From contig JARFQU010000158.1 in assembly GCA_029287595.1 (NCBI GenBank), positions 1 through 55,204 on the forward strand: DNA of 55,204 nt, given 5' to 3'. The notes beneath the pieces are model-generated. The model was given only the letters and a program-made list of their open reading frames with translations. It ran no database searches and was not told where the DNA came from. The stretch is from Halioglobus sp. (GTDB taxonomy: Bacteria; Pseudomonadota; Gammaproteobacteria; Pseudomonadales; Halieaceae). The position numbers were made by a program, and so were the translations under genes. Of the stretch, positions 54,200 through 55,204 are shown piece after piece (positions within the stretch are counted from its first letter, which is position 1; each line of letters starts with the position of its first letter).

Positions 54200-54385
54200 T
54201 TGGCTGACATACTACCTTTTCACAAGCCCTCCCTCAAAGAGAAGCACAAGGGAAAGACACTGTGTCGCCACGGACATCACAAGTGGCTGGTGGACAAGGA
54301 AAAACAGTTTGATGTGAAACAGGGCAAGCTGGTGACGGTTTATCGCTGTGCCCGCTGCGACAAGCAGAAGGTAAAAACGCACTGA
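54200..54385 (+). CDS. Small zinc-ribbon-like protein of unknown function
   Basis: A 61-residue basic protein starting at TTG, seven bases after GGATGA; no in-frame ATG is upstream. It begins ADILPFHKPSLKEKHKGKT and has potential metal ligands Cys22, His27 (LCRHGHHKW), Cys50 and Cys53 (CARC), spaced as in a zinc ribbon. I cannot name a family for it, though I believe similar short proteins occur in other gammaproteobacteria. Two divergent genes flank the 183-base gap upstream. Immediately downstream is hairpin repeat locus 3. Confidence 0.72.
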   Translation: MADILPFHKPSLKEKHKGKTLCRHGHHKWLVDKEKQFDVKQGKLVTVYRCARCDKQKVKTH

Positions 54386-54498
54386 CTACGGGTGCCGGCA
54401 TCTACAAAAAGCTCTTTGCGCGTCAGCGGGGCTGCTCGGTAATTTATGGCAACATTCTGTTTTTGGATAATTTCGGGTTTTGGTTATCGCCAACGGTT

Positions 54499-54565
54499 CC
54501 GGACGAAAACAGGGTTTCCAGTCGCTCCACGATATTCGCTTGGTGAAAAACCTGTTTTCGCCCGG
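54499..54565 (-). repeat. Hairpin repeat unit E
   Basis: Arms 54499-54520 and 54544-54565 pair over 22 positions with three imperfections: two are G-U pairs on the minus strand (518/546 and 503/561 after 54000), and one is a true mismatch (514/550). The loop 54521-54543 is identical to the family consensus on the minus strand. Arms resemble unit D (GAAAACAGG...). Confidence 0.9.
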
Positions 54566-54670
54566 CCGCTTGAGTCGTGAAGCTCCGACTTCACTAACAA
54601 GATGAAGAGCTACAAAGACGTTCTTTACCAATGTCCGAAATCCGAAAGAATAAGCACCTACCGGGGGAGC

Positions 54671-54733
54671 GGGCGGGAAAGTGTTTCTCACCAAACGGAT
54701 ATCGTGTAGCGACTGAGAAATGCTTCCCCGCCC
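54671..54733 (+). repeat. Hairpin repeat unit F
   Basis: Arms 54671-54690 and 54714-54733 pair over 20 bp with three imperfections: two G-U pairs on the plus strand (683/721, 682/722 after 54000) and one A-C (678/726). The loop 54691-54713 carries three changes from consensus, the most diverged of the six. Arm type as in B and C. Confidence 0.88.
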
Positions 54734-54824
54734 GGGAGAGGCAGATAAAACCCAACCAGAAATATGCGAGAACACTGATCTACCGGCTTCCGCTCCTCAC
54801 CCCCCGGTTAACGCGCGATGAACT

Positions 54825-54855
54825 AAAAAAAGCCCCGTCGGACGGGACGAGGCTT
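54825..54855 (-). terminator. Rho-independent terminator, minus strand
   Basis: Read on the minus strand, AAGCCTCGTC and GACGGGGCTT form a ten-pair stem (one T-G pair) around CCGTCC, followed by seven T bases. This is a classical intrinsic terminator for transcription entering from the right end of the window. The polarity is clear because the run of A on the plus strand lies to the left of the stem. Confidence 0.85.
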
Positions 54856-55049
54856 AAGTATAAGTAGTGTAAATTGGGTACTCGGAAGAAATCCACTTGC
54901 GCAATGAAGCCCACGGGTTCGAATGCTACCTGGGTCGTTCTGTTCCGGTAAGGCATCTTCAGGTTATAGAGAACCTTGCCGGTAGAAACTACTGCGATAC
55001 GCCGTAGTCCGGTGGCCTGATGCCTACGACAGTTAAGTGGAATCCCGTC
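54855..55049 (-). pseudogene. Decayed IS91-type transposase C-terminal fragment
   Basis: One minus-strand frame, opened by a TAA at 55050-55052, reads through about 65 codons with the segment VLYNLKMPYRNRTTQVAFEP followed by VGFIAQV. This matches, from memory, the late segment of IS91-type (Y2) transposases around LKTPYRDGTTHVVFEPLDFIARL, with several substitutions and without the expected ending. No N-terminal catalytic part is visible and the frame has no start, so it is a remnant. It overlaps the 3' end of the partial gene that enters from the right, in a different frame. Assignment is from a short stretch of similarity only. Confidence 0.6.
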
Positions 55050-55204
55050 TTATCCATGGGAATCACGTCTTTATACAAGAGCTCCTCAGCATCATTGCTG
55101 CGGTAGAGCTCAACCTCCCGGTTCTGTATTCCGGGTTCAACTACCTCATTGACCCAAATAGAGGCACCGGGCGTGGAAAAAGGAACCTGGCGTTCTCCCG
55201 TCGG
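54989..55204 (-). CDS. 3' end of an unidentified gene, running off the window
   Basis: The last 71 codons of a minus-strand reading frame, ending in TAG at 54991-54989. It begins mid-gene at the window edge with PTGERQVPF and continues through SIWVNEVVEP and DVIPMDKTGF to RPPDYGVSQ. The composition is protein-like, but I do not recognise it. It overlaps the IS91-like remnant in another frame, so the gene may have been truncated or its end rewritten by an insertion; alternatively one of the two frames is not real. The terminator at 54825-54855 is suitably placed downstream. Confidence 0.4.
   Translation of the reverse strand, partial: PTGERQVPFSTPGASIWVNEVVEPGIQNREVELYRSNDAEELLYKDVIPMDKTGFHLTVVGIRPPDYGVSQ

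Larger units (their letters stand above)
54470..54768. repeat. Composite hairpin-repeat locus 3
   Basis: Two complete units, E (loop 54521-54543, minus sense) and F (loop 54691-54713, plus sense), are 147 bases apart loop to loop. Unit F is followed by the tail AAAACCCAACCAGAAATATGCG-like sequence (to 768 after 54000) that matches the end of locus 1, and unit E by a tail with AACCAAAACCC on the minus strand. Unit and arm order are the same as in locus 1. The locus begins about 85 bases after the small zinc-ribbon gene. 54386-54469 shows no feature. Confidence 0.88.

Noticed and set aside
1-55204. tRNA or rRNA genes
   Set aside because: I looked in the gaps between genes and saw no cloverleaf-like or rRNA-like sequence.

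Overview
The window is GC-rich chromosomal DNA from a Gram-negative gammaproteobacterium. Supporting evidence is heptose-type LPS core genes (waaF, waaC, waaP, waaA, hldE), an rml dTDP-rhamnose set, tolC-yqiB-cpdA-parE in the E. coli relative order, rdgC, glnE, and an orphan GspE/PilB-type ATPase. The mix, including a SelD-NADH-dehydrogenase-like fusion, a large multiheme cytochrome and 3-ketosteroid-dehydrogenase-like flavoprotein, would fit a marine Cellvibrionales/Halieaceae-type bacterium; that placement is an inference from gene content only.

Layout. 1-345: a repeat locus made of two large hairpin elements. 366-6824: an Lrp-family regulator divergent from leuA, then a membrane diguanylate cyclase, a lipoprotein and ilvD (branched-chain amino acid synthesis). 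6944-12740: on the minus strand, a DUF47 protein and Pit phosphate transporter, then argE, argA and an OprP/OprO-like porin. 12940-17651: orphan GspE-type ATPase and glnE. 17652-35606: a long surface-polysaccharide region with heptosyltransferases, glycosyltransferases, three LPS-kinase-like proteins, rmlDB/rmlCA, a glycosyltransferase-methyltransferase-terpene-cyclase-fold-methyltransferase group, hldE, a flavoprotein/aldo-keto reductase pair and waaA. 35632-40939: tolC divergent from yqiB-cpdA, a second repeat locus, and parE. 41018-49095: an eight-heme cytochrome with TPRs, a class I amidotransferase, a fused SpoIIE phosphatase/anti-sigma-like kinase with its STAS partner, a VOC protein and a flavoprotein dehydrogenase. 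49349-54385: rdgC, mnmH, the selD fusion, a small ion channel and a 61-residue zinc-ribbon-like protein. 54386-55204: a third repeat locus, a minus-strand terminator, a decayed IS91-type transposase fragment and a gene fragment running off the end.

The most unusual observation is a repeat family present as six full hairpins in three loci. Each hairpin keeps a nearly constant 23-base loop, while the roughly 20-bp arms come in three different sequences that nevertheless remain self-complementary. Of eleven transition-type imperfections in the arms, ten are G-U pairs when read on the strand defined by the loop and only one is A-C, which points to a folded single-stranded product (RNA or ssDNA). 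All three loci carry two units in the same antisense-then-sense arrangement. I do not recognise the family.

Other points of interest are a glycosyltransferase gene that appears to lack any ATG/GTG/TTG start for its conserved N-terminus (candidate ATC start), the GT4-methyltransferase-prenyltransferase-like-methyltransferase group, the paired mnmH and selD fusion, and three convergent gene pairs that share a palindromic four-base stop.
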